Shown here piece after piece: positions 14,201 to 21,900 of a stretch of DNA of 64,000 nt (the stretch's first letter is position 1; every line of letters begins with the position of its first letter). The DNA is from Sabellastarte sp. h YS-2021. Taxonomy: Eukaryota; Annelida; Polychaeta; Sabellida; Sabellidae. The translations under genes were made by a program, and so were the position numbers. The notes beneath the pieces were generated by a model, which did no database searches, was not told the origin of the DNA, and saw only the letters and a program-made list of their open reading frames with translations. Location: positions 80,789,451 through 80,853,450 of the forward strand of contig OZ024932.1 in the NCBI GenBank assembly GCA_964017235.1. The letters are read 5' to 3'.

Positions 14201-17200
14201 AGGTCATCCCATGACGCGGCACACCTAAAGCCCAGAACCAATGTTACCACTAAGTATCAACATCTTACACCTCATGGTTTCTGAGTTACAGCCCAGAATT
14301 TTTCTCATTGCCTGCCTGCCCGTCTGGATGCCATGTGTGAAACAGCCCTTAAAAGCCTGTGGGGTAAAAGCTAAATTTTTTTATATTTATTAGAATTTTC
14401 TCTTGATAGCTACTGATTTCAAATAAATATATTAAACAGATACTTCCCACTCCTACTTACCTCTGAAGAGAGGACAAATGTCCCAGACTTGCAAAACACC
14501 CTTCTTAGAAAACTGACCCAAAGCCACTTCCAGACAAAATAGAGGAATCCCACAGAATAGGAAAGATAAAAAGTATGGAATCAAGAAGGCCCCTGAAATG
14601 AAATTTTCAAGCAATGCTAGAGTCAAAACTGTTAAATTCACAAGTCAAGAAACTCTGGTCTATTTCTTTGATTTGTTAGAAATTCTTTACACTTTTTGTC
14701 ACAAGATAAAATTACACAGTTATGCACACATCCTCAAAATTCTCCGCCACATTTTTTTACCCTGTTCAATGAAAACATTTTTGAAATGTGTGTATTGTGA
14801 CGAAGATGTCCCCTTCAACTTTAATCTTACATGGAAACAAGAGGGGCAAGAGTATTGAGGCTCAACATCAGCACCTTACAACAGTTTCATACACAGTTGG
14901 AATATGTTTTTACATTATAACAATAAATTTAACTTTTATATTATTGACATGGTTGTTTTTGGCATGGATTTTGTTACTTATTCGACAAACTTACTCCATC
15001 CACTTTAACTTACCACCTCCATTGCGCATACAGATGTAGGGAAACCTGTAGATACTTCCCACTCCTACTGCATAGCCCACACATGCAAACAGGAAGTCCA
15101 TCTGTCTAGGCCATTCTTCTCTCTGAGAAGCTGAACACAATAATATACATCAGGATATGTATTGTCAAAATATTGAATGTTATATGCACTTGTTTCTACC
15201 CTTATAAAGTGATCTTTCTTATCATTTTTAGCTCTAGCTCTTCCAATTTGTTAACTTACCAGGGTACTATTATGTAACATCAAGTTTCAGGGGCGTAGGA
15301 AGCAATTTTTGGTTGGGGGGCAAGGAACTAGATTTTACTGACTCGACATCTGTATCAACAGACAGGCCATCCTTCATGCTATAGGCATTCACTGGGTATT
15401 TTTGAGGGTAATTAGCAATATGGTAAATTAAATGTAGAAGATTACTGTATATATGATTTTGGTCTGCATAAGTGAAACGTTTTGCAGAATTTTGCAAATC
15501 CCATGCCAGGTTAACAGAAAAATTGTTTATAGTTCAAATGGTAGCTTACACAATGGTACATATGAACAGTGAACAGGGTAAAAGTGTAATTTGACCACAT
15601 ATTACTGAGTTACCTGTAAAATTTACATAACTTCAAAATTGGAGTTTAGTTTGGTTGCAAAAAGTTGGGGGGGCGAAAAGACATCCCCGCCCCCCCAACT
15701 TTATGGTTGCGGCTGCGACCGCCCCCGCTGCCCCCCCAGTTCCTACGCCTATGTCAGTTTCCCTCTATGTATATGATCATATATTTAGATAATAGAGATA
15801 ACACTATGTATCTTGTACAAAGGGTTAACTGGTTTAAATGCATGAAAAAGGAGTTTTTGGACACAGGTTTAAGATGCTATGGCAAAATACAAAAAGCTAA
15901 CAAGAACACTGGGGGTGGTTACCTCTACCACGGCCCAACTCCTCCAATATTGCTTTAAGAGTGCAATGATAAAAAAATCCTTTATTAAAATTCCTAGATC
16001 TAGATGATAAGCCAGATCATCACAAAAATCAGTCAATTGTTCCTTGTGACCCTTGTTTAAGAGAGTATTTAAAGGACCATTCAATATTTCCACTTTGAAA
16101 CCAGGACTTCTCTATAATAGAGTCAAATTCTATAGGAAAGCCACAAAGAAGTAGAGGCTCGTACCAGTGATTTAATATATTTTAATACAACATGTGAACT
16201 ATATAATCCCTACAAAATTTTAAATGATCTTGCACTGCTGTTGATGTTTTTTAGCAATGTTGTCATTATGTATTAGATTAGTTATGAACTGGTGCCAATG
16301 AAAGAAAATCCCTGTTTATATAAATTCTTTTGATGTGTACCATTGTAATCTTATATTCCAAAATATAAAACTGACATTAAAAGATCATTCTTTAAAATTG
16401 TTGGACATGGAATTGTCTTAAAACTGAATTTAAAGTATGTAACTCACTAAAATCATTCAAACTAATATTAAAAAGAAAGACCTTTGTAGAAAAACTTTTA
16501 GAAAAATACTGAGCAGCTACATGATGTAATTATATACTTGTAAATAAATTAATTTTGCAGTTGAGTTTAACCCTTTCACTACCATGTCTGTCAACTAGCA
16601 GTCGACACCAAAGTGTATTGGCAGGGACCATGTTTGTTGACAGGGTTCAACGATTTTATAATAAAAGTATAGGTTCCTTCAGTACATATCTTTTAAATTT
16701 TATAAGTTCAGGGGACTTCTATTGACACATTGTGACATCAGTTATTTGTTGTGACGTCACATAAACGTCAATCAATTGCAATATAGACGTTTACATACTT
16801 CTCTAAAACGTGGTCTTTTTTGTGGCATATGTGCTGCATTTGTTACATCGTACTTTTTAGTGAAATATCTTGCATAATGGTCACATTTAGTGCATCTCAG
16901 GCCAGGGACTTAGTGCTAAATAGTGACAGTGAGGATGGTTTGTTAGAAGATAGCACTGATAAATACATCTTGATATTTGAATTACTGACTGGAATACATA
17001 CATGTATTTGCATACACTTGGACATATTTTATATTTCATGATGTAATTTCATATAAATTAAAACAAAAGACTGTTCCTATGTTTCGGTTTATTTTTATTG
17101 CACTTTTATCTTGTATACAAGTGACGACGTCATGTGATGTCCAATCCTACAGTCCCTCAGAATAACGCTCCTTCAGTAGCTAAAGGGTTAAGTGTGTGAT

Positions 17201-17645
17201 TAAAACAGTAGGTTACAACCTTGTAAAACCGTAACTGTTTCTGTTGTAATCTTTTAGGGTAATTTTTGGTGATGTTATGTTTGTCTGCACTGAATAAACT
17301 AATTTTTCTTCTTATTATGGGAAACTCAAGGTCAAAATGGAGACAAAGTGGCAGGCAACAATTAGATGCTTTCTGGTGTAATAATGCAATGTCTAGTAAC
17401 CCCCTTTAAATTTAAAACTGTGTAGAATTTTCTTTTCAGAAACAAGTTGATATCAGCCCCTTCTACATGAAATTTTATCTTGTGATACCAAAATCCAGGT
17501 TAAATTAAAGTATTTTTGTTTTATCTCAAGGTTTAACTTAAAAGGGTTCAAGTGTACACTTAGTCTTACCTGTATCATTCTTGCTAACTGACCCTGGTTT
17601 ATCTTGCAAGTATCTCTCCTGCTCTTTGGTTTCATTTTGGTGCAC
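2159..17645 (-). CDS. SLC6 sodium-coupled neurotransmitter/amino-acid transporter, partial gene of nine recognised exons
   Basis: Plasma-membrane Na+/Cl- symporter of the SLC6 (NSS) family. Exons in transcript order: 17645-17570, 15130-15014, 14592-14461, 11859-11568, 10199-10087, 9694-9540, 8710-8631, 6780-6656, 2271-2159. Intron phases agree across all joins (1,1,1,2,1,0,2,1,0). The product covers the N-terminal tail, TM1 ([14 protein letters not shown]), the TM1-TM2 signature NGGGAFLIPY, the TM2-TM3 region, the large glycosylated second extracellular loop, TM4-TM6 ([16 protein letters not shown]), TM7 and TM8 up to [10 protein letters not shown]. The last TM segments and the stop lie beyond position 1; the true start codon is not certain. 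Sequence flavour is nearest the GABA/glycine/amino-acid branch, but I cannot assign a substrate. Odd points: GSIYRFP in place of the usual GNxWRFP, about eight expected residues missing before TM6, and one GC splice donor. Confidence 0.9.
2599..4365 (+). CDS. DIRS reverse transcriptase / RNase H polyprotein
   Basis: 588-codon open frame. The RT palm shows [13 protein letters not shown] and the catalytic box YVDD around residue 279. The RNase H domain follows, with D440 ([11 protein letters not shown]), E475 (QYEMMN) and [12 protein letters not shown]. The N-terminal part contains the DIRS-like [19 protein letters not shown] segment. The frame opens at a TTG (2599); no convincing ATG precedes it, so the true start is unknown and may lie upstream by splicing or frameshift from a lost gag ORF. 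It overlaps the recombinase frame by 62 nt. All key catalytic residues that I can check are present. Confidence 0.85.
   Translation: MKQQKNALGFLPINNLAFAQHKPPLKPKIVITEKNYDPVTIHRFVRNTGKYNFQDARILLPSKINFELFEKLAQDYWDWQLPHFIKYGFPLDFPYSQETLLKDGLENHSSATKFPEHVDNYLQTELTHGAIIGPFSNPPYGEDTHISPFMSRDKQDSDNRRIIIDLSWPIENSINYFTPSNIYLDTVYKLQYPTVDNITETLRKLGEDAVLYKIDLSRAFRQLRIDPSDFNLLCLKWRGLYYSDQYCPFGHRSGSMAMTRLTSFFRFLMTQQGYCMHPYVDDMIGCASKADADNQCNFLLGLLERLGFPISSKKLVRPTHLCNCLGIMIDTHSKTLFISHEKQQEIIEKCNHVQSQKTITKKQLQSVIGSIMFIHKCVKSCRYFTNRLLNTLRESTSNNITVDNNVKRDIAWFQAFMPTFNGLTTYDHMNPECHESIEIDACLVGMGGVWGNKVYTTPIPEELQLNSEFNITQYEMMNILVALRVWGHLWRHHRVVFKVDNLAVVMVCNKGYTKCKHLGAMIRNIWLVAAIFDIEISVIHIPGKQNHIADILSRWGQIKDNYLQLHSLVANPIWHGINQEFFQINYDI
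4304..5353 (+). CDS. DIRS tyrosine recombinase
   Basis: 349-codon open frame for a phage-integrase-fold tyrosine recombinase, which integrates the circular DIRS DNA intermediate. The catalytic core is visible near the C-terminus: HTFRRSG (H294, R297), DHGTW (H317, W320) and SVYTYI with the candidate nucleophile Y328. An upstream arginine is seen in [11 protein letters not shown]. The usable start is unclear. The frame begins inside the RT gene, and a pyrimidine-rich tract ending in TAG just before ATCCTTCACC (about 4386) looks like a splice acceptor, so the recombinase could be made from a spliced RNA. No internal stop or frameshift. Confidence 0.85.
   Translation: MQILSGMALTRNFFKLIMTYDIVFFIVDPSPSASALMARVSHRLTYSYRPKTWTSYRSMFITFMAFCEFVNTDILSLKLSTILMFIEFLAYNGLKHVSILNYISAIKAQLKWFELPATVFEHDKVKHMLKAVNLSIRNPPKFKGIFDVSSMTLIIKSCDLFPHPLVFKTLYLFAFFGFLRISNLLPSSRLSFDIKKQLCRGDVLLNDTSIIVLVKWSKTLQASNQGSFILLPQLHNQSLCPVTNFLSMQKIYPALDNDPLFCIERIPITQVRARSHLKKILHRLGLDPEYHNFHTFRRSGATLAFNQNIDLQRIKDHGTWSSDSVYTYIVSDPSNADGVAETFRRVFAN
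5354..6655. other. DIRS 3' region and remaining intron sequence
   Basis: AT-rich. Up to about 6150 it is probably the DIRS 3' terminal and internal complementary region, with the GGTGACC/GGTCACC hairpin and a short CCGCATTGCGG palindrome at about 6147. From 6150 to the SLC6 exon at 6656 I see only intron sequence. Confidence 0.4.
6656..6780 (-). CDS. SLC6 exon: TM7 region
   Basis: 125 nt, phase 2 in, phase 1 out. Encodes [19 protein letters not shown] and then [20 protein letters not shown], matching the TM7 region of SLC6 transporters, including the conserved VEEV. Acceptor CTTAACAG, donor G|GTAACT. Confidence 0.92.
6781..7498. other. SLC6 intron, no feature recognised
   Basis: AT-rich intron sequence with no open frame or repeat that I can support; it runs up to the 5' end of the family D element. 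Confidence 0.5.
7499..8612 (+). mobile_element. Repeat element family D, copy 1 (complete ends, ~146-bp core repeats)
   Basis: The 5' end carries TTTGTATCCACCGG (about 7500). The 3' end is a long stem-loop at 8583-8610 (GTATCCAC..GTGGATAC) followed by AA. The 5' motif therefore repeats one arm of the 3' hairpin and is complementary to the other. The core holds about five units of 145-147 bp, each with TTTGACCTTGAAGGAGGGG and a CATGATTTCCTATAAGTTGG segment. A unique tail follows (8260-8580) containing a second small palindrome, AGCGTAGCGAACGCT. No coding capacity. The hairpin end is about 20 bp from the splice donor of the SLC6 exon at 8631-8710. The architecture resembles Helentron-associated (HINE) elements. 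Confidence 0.75.
8631..8710 (-). CDS. SLC6 exon: TM6 region
   Basis: 80 nt, phase 0 in, phase 2 out. Encodes [20 protein letters not shown] then FHNNCI, the unwound TM6 substrate/Cl- region and the conserved SYNxFxNNC that follows. Acceptor CTTGCAG, donor CAG|GTGTGT. The preceding conserved W-x-D-A-A-x-Q residues are not encoded here. Confidence 0.92.
8711..9539. other. SLC6 intron; expected microexon not found
   Basis: Family members have about eight residues (VWxDAAxQ) between the two flanking exons. Both flanking boundaries are phase 0, so a 24-nt microexon would fit. I scanned the minus strand for TGG..GA[TC]GC.GC and found none. 9145-9205 contains a short imperfect repeat of 'ctggtgctcacca'. 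Confidence 0.4.
9540..9694 (-). CDS. SLC6 exon: TM5 and extracellular loop 3
   Basis: 155 nt, phase 1 in, phase 0 out. Encodes [40 protein letters not shown] and [12 protein letters not shown]. These match the intracellular SxGKVxYxTATxPY motif, TM5 and the start of EL3. Acceptor ATTTTTAG, donor AGG|GTGAGC. Confidence 0.93.
10087..10199 (-). CDS. SLC6 exon: EL2 end and TM4
   Basis: 113 nt, phase 2 in, phase 1 out. Encodes [20 protein letters not shown] and [18 protein letters not shown], matching the family's VLxxSxGIxxxGxxxWxL followed by TM4. Acceptor TTTTCAG, donor AAAG|GTGAGT. Confidence 0.93.
10200..11156. other. SLC6 intron, no gene recognised
   Basis: Short unsupported frames only (10661-10843, 10792-10974). 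Nothing else supported up to the SINE-like tail. Confidence 0.45.
11157..11345 (+). mobile_element. SINE-like element (V/Meta-type conserved 3' part)
   Basis: The segment reads ATGTGGGAAAGTTGGTAG, then TTTCCTCTGCGTATAAAACT, CGTGACATGACCTATACAG and CATAAAACCCCAAATAAATA, ending in an AAATAAAT tail. From memory this matches the conserved 3' half common to SINEs of molluscs and other invertebrates. I could not recognise a tRNA-like head with A and B boxes, so it is probably 5' truncated. It lies in an SLC6 intron. Confidence 0.5.
11568..11859 (-). CDS. SLC6 exon: TM3 and large extracellular loop 2
   Basis: 292 nt, phase 1 in, phase 2 out. Encodes [40 protein letters not shown] and [10 protein letters not shown], then the variable loop to SPATEFWR. 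The two conserved loop cysteines (C..NxWNTxxC) are present, and the loop has several N-x-S/T sites (NSS, NAS, NSS, NVS) that could be glycosylated. Acceptor TTTCAG, donor TGGAG|GTAATT. Confidence 0.93.
11860..12719. other. SLC6 intron, no feature recognised
   Basis: AT-rich, with a poly(A)-like stretch near 12490. The frames at 11680-11967 are shadows of the adjacent exon. Confidence 0.45.
12720..12972 (+). mobile_element. LINE (CR1/L2-like) 3' end fragment on the plus strand
   Basis: 12721-12820 translates as WNELPDDV, a stop, then [17 protein letters not shown] and QAYPP before a stop. This is the C-terminal tail typical of CR1/L2/Jockey-group LINE reverse transcriptases. About 150 bp of 3' UTR follows, ending in GAGATTAAGCGCTATAAAAG and a short (TTGGAA)n tail, as in LINEs that end in a microsatellite. 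The frame has a stop inside it, so it is dead and strongly 5' truncated. Same family type as the copy at 21238-21870 on the opposite strand. Confidence 0.65.
13188..13250 (-). pseudogene. Decayed duplicate of the SLC6 TM2 exon 3' half
   Basis: On the minus strand this reads CTTTGGCTTAGTTTTCTGAG and ends CTGTCTTCAGAG|GTAAGTC. The true exon at 14461-14592 has CTTTGGGTCAGTTTTCTAAG and ends CCTCTCTTCAGAG|GTAAGT. The match, including the donor site, indicates an ancient tandem exon duplication. Downstream indels destroy the reading frame and the 5' half is not recognisable. Confidence 0.5.
13272..14366 (+). mobile_element. Repeat element family C, copy 1 (~140-bp GGTCA-rich core)
   Basis: The 5' end has CTCCACAGCCCGGGG (about 13277). 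The 3' end has ACAGCC..GCCTGTGGGGT (about 14342-14365). The 5' CCACAGCC and 3' CTGTGGGG motifs are roughly inverted, as in copy 2. The core has units of about 140 bp, each with AAGGTCAAGGTCA-type motifs, a 'CACACCATGA..TTGCA' block and 'AAGTATCAACTTCCTACACC'. Collinear with 17738-18875 over its whole length, which defines it as an element. No coding capacity. It lies in the SLC6 intron between the exons at 14461 and 11859. Confidence 0.7.
14461..14592 (-). CDS. SLC6 exon: TM2
   Basis: 132 nt, phase 1 in and out. Encodes [20 protein letters not shown] and [20 protein letters not shown] then PLFR. Contains the second half of the NGGGAFLIPY signature and the conserved LExxLGQ, both hallmarks of SLC6. 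Acceptor TTTCAG, donor AGAG|GTAAGT. Confidence 0.95.
15014..15130 (-). CDS. SLC6 exon: TM1 substrate/sodium site
   Basis: 117 nt, phase 1 in and out. Encodes [38 protein letters not shown]. This is TM1 with the family pattern REEWxxxxDFxxxxxGYAVGxGNxWRFPYxCxxNGG. Two normally invariant residues differ: the Asn and Trp of GNxWRFP are Ser and Tyr here (GSIYRFP). Acceptor GTTCAG, donor GGTG|GTAAGT. Confidence 0.95.
15288..15753. mobile_element. Non-autonomous hAT-like DNA transposon
   Basis: Terminal inverted repeats CAGGGGCGTAGGAA at the left and TTCCTACGCCTATG at the right. The flanks (TCAAGTTT and TCAGTTTC) are a plausible but imperfect 8-bp target duplication. The CAGGGGCGTAG end is typical of hAT elements. 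The interior has G-rich and C-rich tracts next to the ends and no transposase. It lies in the first visible SLC6 intron. Confidence 0.6.
15754..16566. other. SLC6 intron, no feature recognised
   Basis: No open frame or repeat that I can support. Confidence 0.45.
16567..17191 (+). mobile_element. piggyBac-like non-autonomous element with a transposase N-terminal remnant
   Basis: Bounded by TTAA on both sides (16567-16570 and 17188-17191), the piggyBac target site. The ends are inverted: CCCTTTCACTAC on the left and, read inward from the right, CCCTTTAGCTAC. An ATG at 16877 opens [20 protein letters not shown], the short motif plus acidic stretch seen at the N-terminus of many piggyBac transposases; the rest of the gene is deleted. 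Several TGACGTCA-like (CRE-type) motifs flank it at 16750-16790 and 17120-17140. Confidence 0.7.
17192..17569. other. SLC6 intron, no feature recognised
   Basis: Nothing supported between the piggyBac-like element and the next exon. Confidence 0.45.
17570..17645 (-). CDS. SLC6 exon: cytoplasmic N-terminal tail
   Basis: 76 nt ending in phase 1. It encodes [20 protein letters not shown] then SKNDT, hydrophilic like SLC6 N-termini, and splices in frame to the TM1 exon ([10 protein letters not shown]). Acceptor TTTTGTCAG, donor ACAG|GTAAGA. An ATG at 17635 is out of this frame, so the start codon should lie in an upstream exon that I could not identify. Confidence 0.65.
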
Positions 17646-17669
17646 CTGACAAAATAATGTCACATCAAC

Positions 17670-19050
17670 TACAGTGGAACCTCATTTATACAAAATGATA
17701 TCATATCAACTAGAACCTTAGTTATACAAAATAGAATTGGAGATGACCGTACCCCACAGCCCAGGAAGTAATTTTCAATACCATGAGATATAGAAGAAGT
17801 AAAAAGTACAGAGATCAGTATAAACTATGTCAGTCATGTAAAGATGCAAATAATGTTTAACTAGAGAATAAAAGTTTAAAAGAACTATATGTAAAGTGTC
17901 AAAACAAAACAATTCAACAGCAAGGTGGCAGCATTAATCAGTAAACTAAAAATTAGGAAGCTGTAAATTTTATTCATTTAAGTATAGCTGTCAATGGAAA
18001 TACTCTGATTAGGTAATAATTTGTTGCAGCAATGCATATCTCATTGTGATAAGAGAATATGTCTCAAATATGGCATGTGAACACACTTTAGCAGAGCCAC
18101 AGTTAAAGGTCACACAATGTTTTAGCATACCTACACTACCAAGGACCCATCCAAAAATTAACTTCCTACACCTTATACTTTCTGAGATATGGCTCAGAGA
18201 AGATTTTAAAGGTCAAGATTATTACAGCAAGGTCAAAGGTCAAATCAAGGTCACATCATGATGCTTTACACCTAGACCCCCTATATAATGTCCCTACCAA
18301 GTATTAACTTCCTACACCTCACAATTTCCGAGATATAGCCCAAATAAGATTTTAAAGGTCAAAGTCACTACGGCAAGGTCAAAGGTCAAATCAAGGGCAC
18401 ACTATGATACTGCACACCTACATCCTCTAACCAATGCTTATACTGAGTATTAACATTCTACACCTTATGGTTTCCGAGCCTAGACAAGATTTTAAAAGTC
18501 AAGGTTACTCCAGCAAGGTCAAAAGTCAAATCAAGGAGAAATAATTACATTGCACACTTACTACCCCTAACCAATGACCCTACTAAGTATCAGCTTCCTA
18601 CACCTTACAGTTTCTAAGATATAACCCAGACAACATTTTCAAAGTCAAGGTCACTACAACAAGGTCAAGGGTCAAATCAAGATCATACCATGATGTTAGG
18701 CACCTACACTTCCAACCAATATCCCTGCCAAGTATCAACAACTTACACCTTATGATTTCTGAGATACAGTCTGGACAAGCTTTTTCCTGCTGCCCACATG
18801 CCTGAATGCCCATCCAGATACCATATTTGAAAACAAAATCTGTACAGCCCTAACAGGCTGTGGGGTGAAAATGAAATGAAATCAAATAGAATCTCAATTA
18901 TACAAAATGATATCATATCAAGCAGAACCCCAATTATACAAAATTACCTCATATTAAATAGAAGTCCAATTATAAACCTTACATCATATAAAGTTGTACT
19001 CTAATTATACCCAATTAAATCATATCAAGTATGGTAAACCCTCAATTATC
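17670..19050. repeat. ~35-bp minisatellite, split by a family C element
   Basis: Units like AGAACCTTAGTTATACAAAA and ATNATATCATATCAA occur at 17670-17738 and again at 18885-19050. The family C element sits between the two halves, so this is the pre-insertion locus. Confidence 0.6.
17738..18875 (+). mobile_element. Repeat element family C, copy 2 (complete ends)
   Basis: The 5' end GACCGTACCCCACAGCC (about 17744-17761) is complementary to the 3' GGCTGTGGGG (about 18855-18864). The 3' end also folds on itself (ACAGCC..GGCTGT, 18844-18861). The core has about five units of ~140 bp rich in AAGGTCA. The flanking minisatellite halves on both sides confirm the limits. Non-coding. Confidence 0.75.
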
Positions 19051-21237
19051 CAAGCATTCTGAGAGTGACATTCAGATAACCAAAGGTTCATAAATACAGG
19101 AGACATTCTTAGTGAAAGACTGCAAGAGAGACACAATAAATTTAGGAAGATTGAATATTGTTCCTGAAAACAGATATTGGGTTAAAAAAATATCAACACA
19201 AAATGTGATTATTATAGAATTATATCATTTTAAGCATATCTGAGAGTATTTTGCATTTACATTACTTGGCTTCCATCAGTTTTGGTCGCAGAGATTTGTG
19301 CCATAAGCTACTGACCGTCTTTCTACAGCAAGGATTCTTCATTGTGAACACTGTGGTCCGTTTCCCTCTTTAAAACTAGTGATGATACTAAAATAAAGTA
19401 TGAACATGTAACACTATGTCCTTTTTTTGTTTTTGTCAACATAAAGTATCATTACCAACAACCAATAAAATAATTAGTTGCAGTATTATGAGTGTTTCTA
19501 GATGTTAAAAAGAACATTGCTTTGTGTAAGCCTATCTAACACTAAGGAAGTATTTTAAAAGATTTTTAAGAATAATTTAATACATCAAACTTATGAGCCC
19601 AAGCACAAATAAATGTCTATACAGTCTTAATTAAAAATAATTCATAGTTAGCAATATTTCAGAAAAAAAAATCCATATTTACTTACCAAGATTCACTTTA
19701 GCAAAAGTAAAAACTTAATAATTTATTTAATTCTTTAAAATCTTGCAACATTCTAAGGATTATTTCATATTTCTATTTAACTTCAAACATCCATTGATTT
19801 TCATTCATTTTAATGTACCGTTTGCTGAAGCAATATGCTTGCAAAGAAAGCTGAGAAGCTTTCTTATCAGATGTTGATGGATGTTCTTTTTAGACTTATC
19901 ATCATCTCTAAAGACCTCTTGTGATAAATACATCTTGTAAATGATAAAAGGTCTAATGAAAGGTCCCAATAGAAAGACTTTGCACATGCGGTTCTCCCAT
20001 GTTACACAAATGAAGGGACCTTATCAGTCTAGGGAATAACGCCATTTGTTGATTTAAAATTTGGATCTTCCTCCCCCCCCTCACTGACACATGCCTGTGT
20101 CTCCAGAGACACACTTGTTTGACATTGAGTGATGGGGTGTGGTAATTTTATATTCCTTGGTGTGCTTTTGTAACAACAATCAGGTACTGTTTAGGAAGCA
20201 GTATTAACATACTGCTGATCTAAAGAAACATATAATCCCTGAATATTAGTAAAACTTAAGGTGTAGAGGAGCTGAGTTGCCATTGTAAACATTTATTCAT
20301 TCTGATTCAGAGTTGATTTATATTGCATACTTATACAATTTTACAGAATAACTAATCATATCTTATAACTTATTAAAAGCCTGAATATATGATTGAATAG
20401 AAGACAGTTTTAGCTGAGCCCAATTTTAAGTAATATAAGACTACAAGCCCAAATATAAAATCTGAAATTTGTATTCCAATAGCACAATATGTAAACATGC
20501 AAACAGTCAAAAACGAGTAATAAATTGGATTTATCTTCAAATGTATGTCCAGCCATTGTTTATGCACAACTGACTGTACACCAAATTTTTACAGAGATTT
20601 ATCTAGTAATTAGTTTTTTTACCCAGTTTTAGAACATCATGGATTATTATGAATGTGTAGCATTTGTTTAACATAATGGCCTTTTCAAAAAGATTTAAAA
20701 TTACAAGTGATTCAGATAAGAAGCCCAATGGATTAAGTTTGATGAATTCTTTTTGTATGTGAGATCTAATTTGTAATTAACTGATAGAATAGCTGCAATG
20801 AAGAAGAGAATGTGAGACTAGAACTAAAAAAGTAAAAAAGGTCAAACACGGAACTGGGGCATATCATAATTTAATTACTGCTTCCCTAACCAATTTGAGA
20901 TGTGTTTTGAAAACAATTCATTTGAAAAAGTCCGTAAATTTTGAGTGAAACAAAATAATCTGTGCCTAGGTTTGGATTGACTTCTACCCTTGGGTGATAT
21001 GATTTCCTTCTATTCATATTAGATCAAGAATGTATAATGTACCGTATTTATGCGTGTAAACGCCCCCTCCCTATTAATCGCTCCCCCCCCCCCTTCTCAA
21101 CCTTTGCAAAGTTCATATTTCGGGGTTTTACATCCCTCACAACAACCTGCAGCTTTACGATTCCACGATTCCAAAAAGAGATGCATTTTAGTATTTTCCC
21201 AATCTAATACCGCTTACGAGAAATAAAGAAAATCACA
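19051..21237. other. AT-rich region upstream of the SLC6 exons, nothing recognised
   Basis: May contain 5' exons, UTR or promoter of the transporter gene, but no coding segment resembles an SLC6 N-terminus. There are short C-runs near 20073 and 21084. The stretch at 21040-21180 (GTACCGTATTTATGCGTG) has the look of a DNA-transposon end but I could not find a partner. Confidence 0.4.
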
Positions 21238-21870
21238 ATCAATCAATCAGTTGTCCAAGTGCTTAATCTCCGTATCTACAGATTCTAAGGCACACCATCC
21301 AGTTCGTAAGGCATAAATCATCAAGACATTAGACATGTTCCAAGTCGTACCCAGGGAGGCAATCCGGTGTTCAGTAGTTAGAAGCTATGGTGGAAATGAT
21401 TTCTGAAATAGGTAGGTTTTTAGTCGACTTTTGAAACACGAGAGATTTGGAGCACTGCGGATATCATGTGGAAGATCATTCCATAACTTTGGGGCATCAT
21501 ATGAGAAACTTTTGTTGAAATGGACCTTTGATTTATAGATGGAAGCACAATAATGAGGAACCTGGAGGAACAAATTTTTGGGGTTGGAACATCTTGTATT
21601 CATGGCAGATTTGTACAAGGAGAGATATGGTGCAAAATACTTGGGCTGGCCAGTGGTGAGGTACTTATAAACCAAAACTAGGGTTTTGAAGATAATACGT
21701 TGTCTGATGGGTAGCCAATGAAGTGTCCTCTGGGTGGATGTGATGTGAGTGTACTTTGAAGCACCAGTGACAAACAGTGCAAGAGCATTTTTGCAAGAGC
21801 AATTATGATCATAGATGCAGAAGTATTTAATTTCTTCAGATTTAAGGTTTGTTTCTAATATTTTAAGCTC
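21238..21870 (-). mobile_element. LINE (CR1/L2-like) 3' end with reverse-transcriptase C-terminus
   Basis: The minus-strand frame 21900-21385 encodes, from about 21800, VTGASKYTHITSTQRTLHWL, PIRQRIIFKTLVLVYKYL, then FSYDAPKLWNDLPHDIRSAP and FKSRLKTYLFQ before its stop. This matches the C-terminal end of CR1/L2-type LINE RTs (HWLPVRxRIxFK..APxLWNxLPxxIR). The catalytic FADD core is absent (5' truncation). The 3' UTR ends GAGATTAAGCACTTGGACAA then (TGATTGAT)n at 21238-21245. Confidence 0.75.
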
Positions 21871-21900
21871 TACGGCCATTATGGTGGCAAGCGAGATCAA

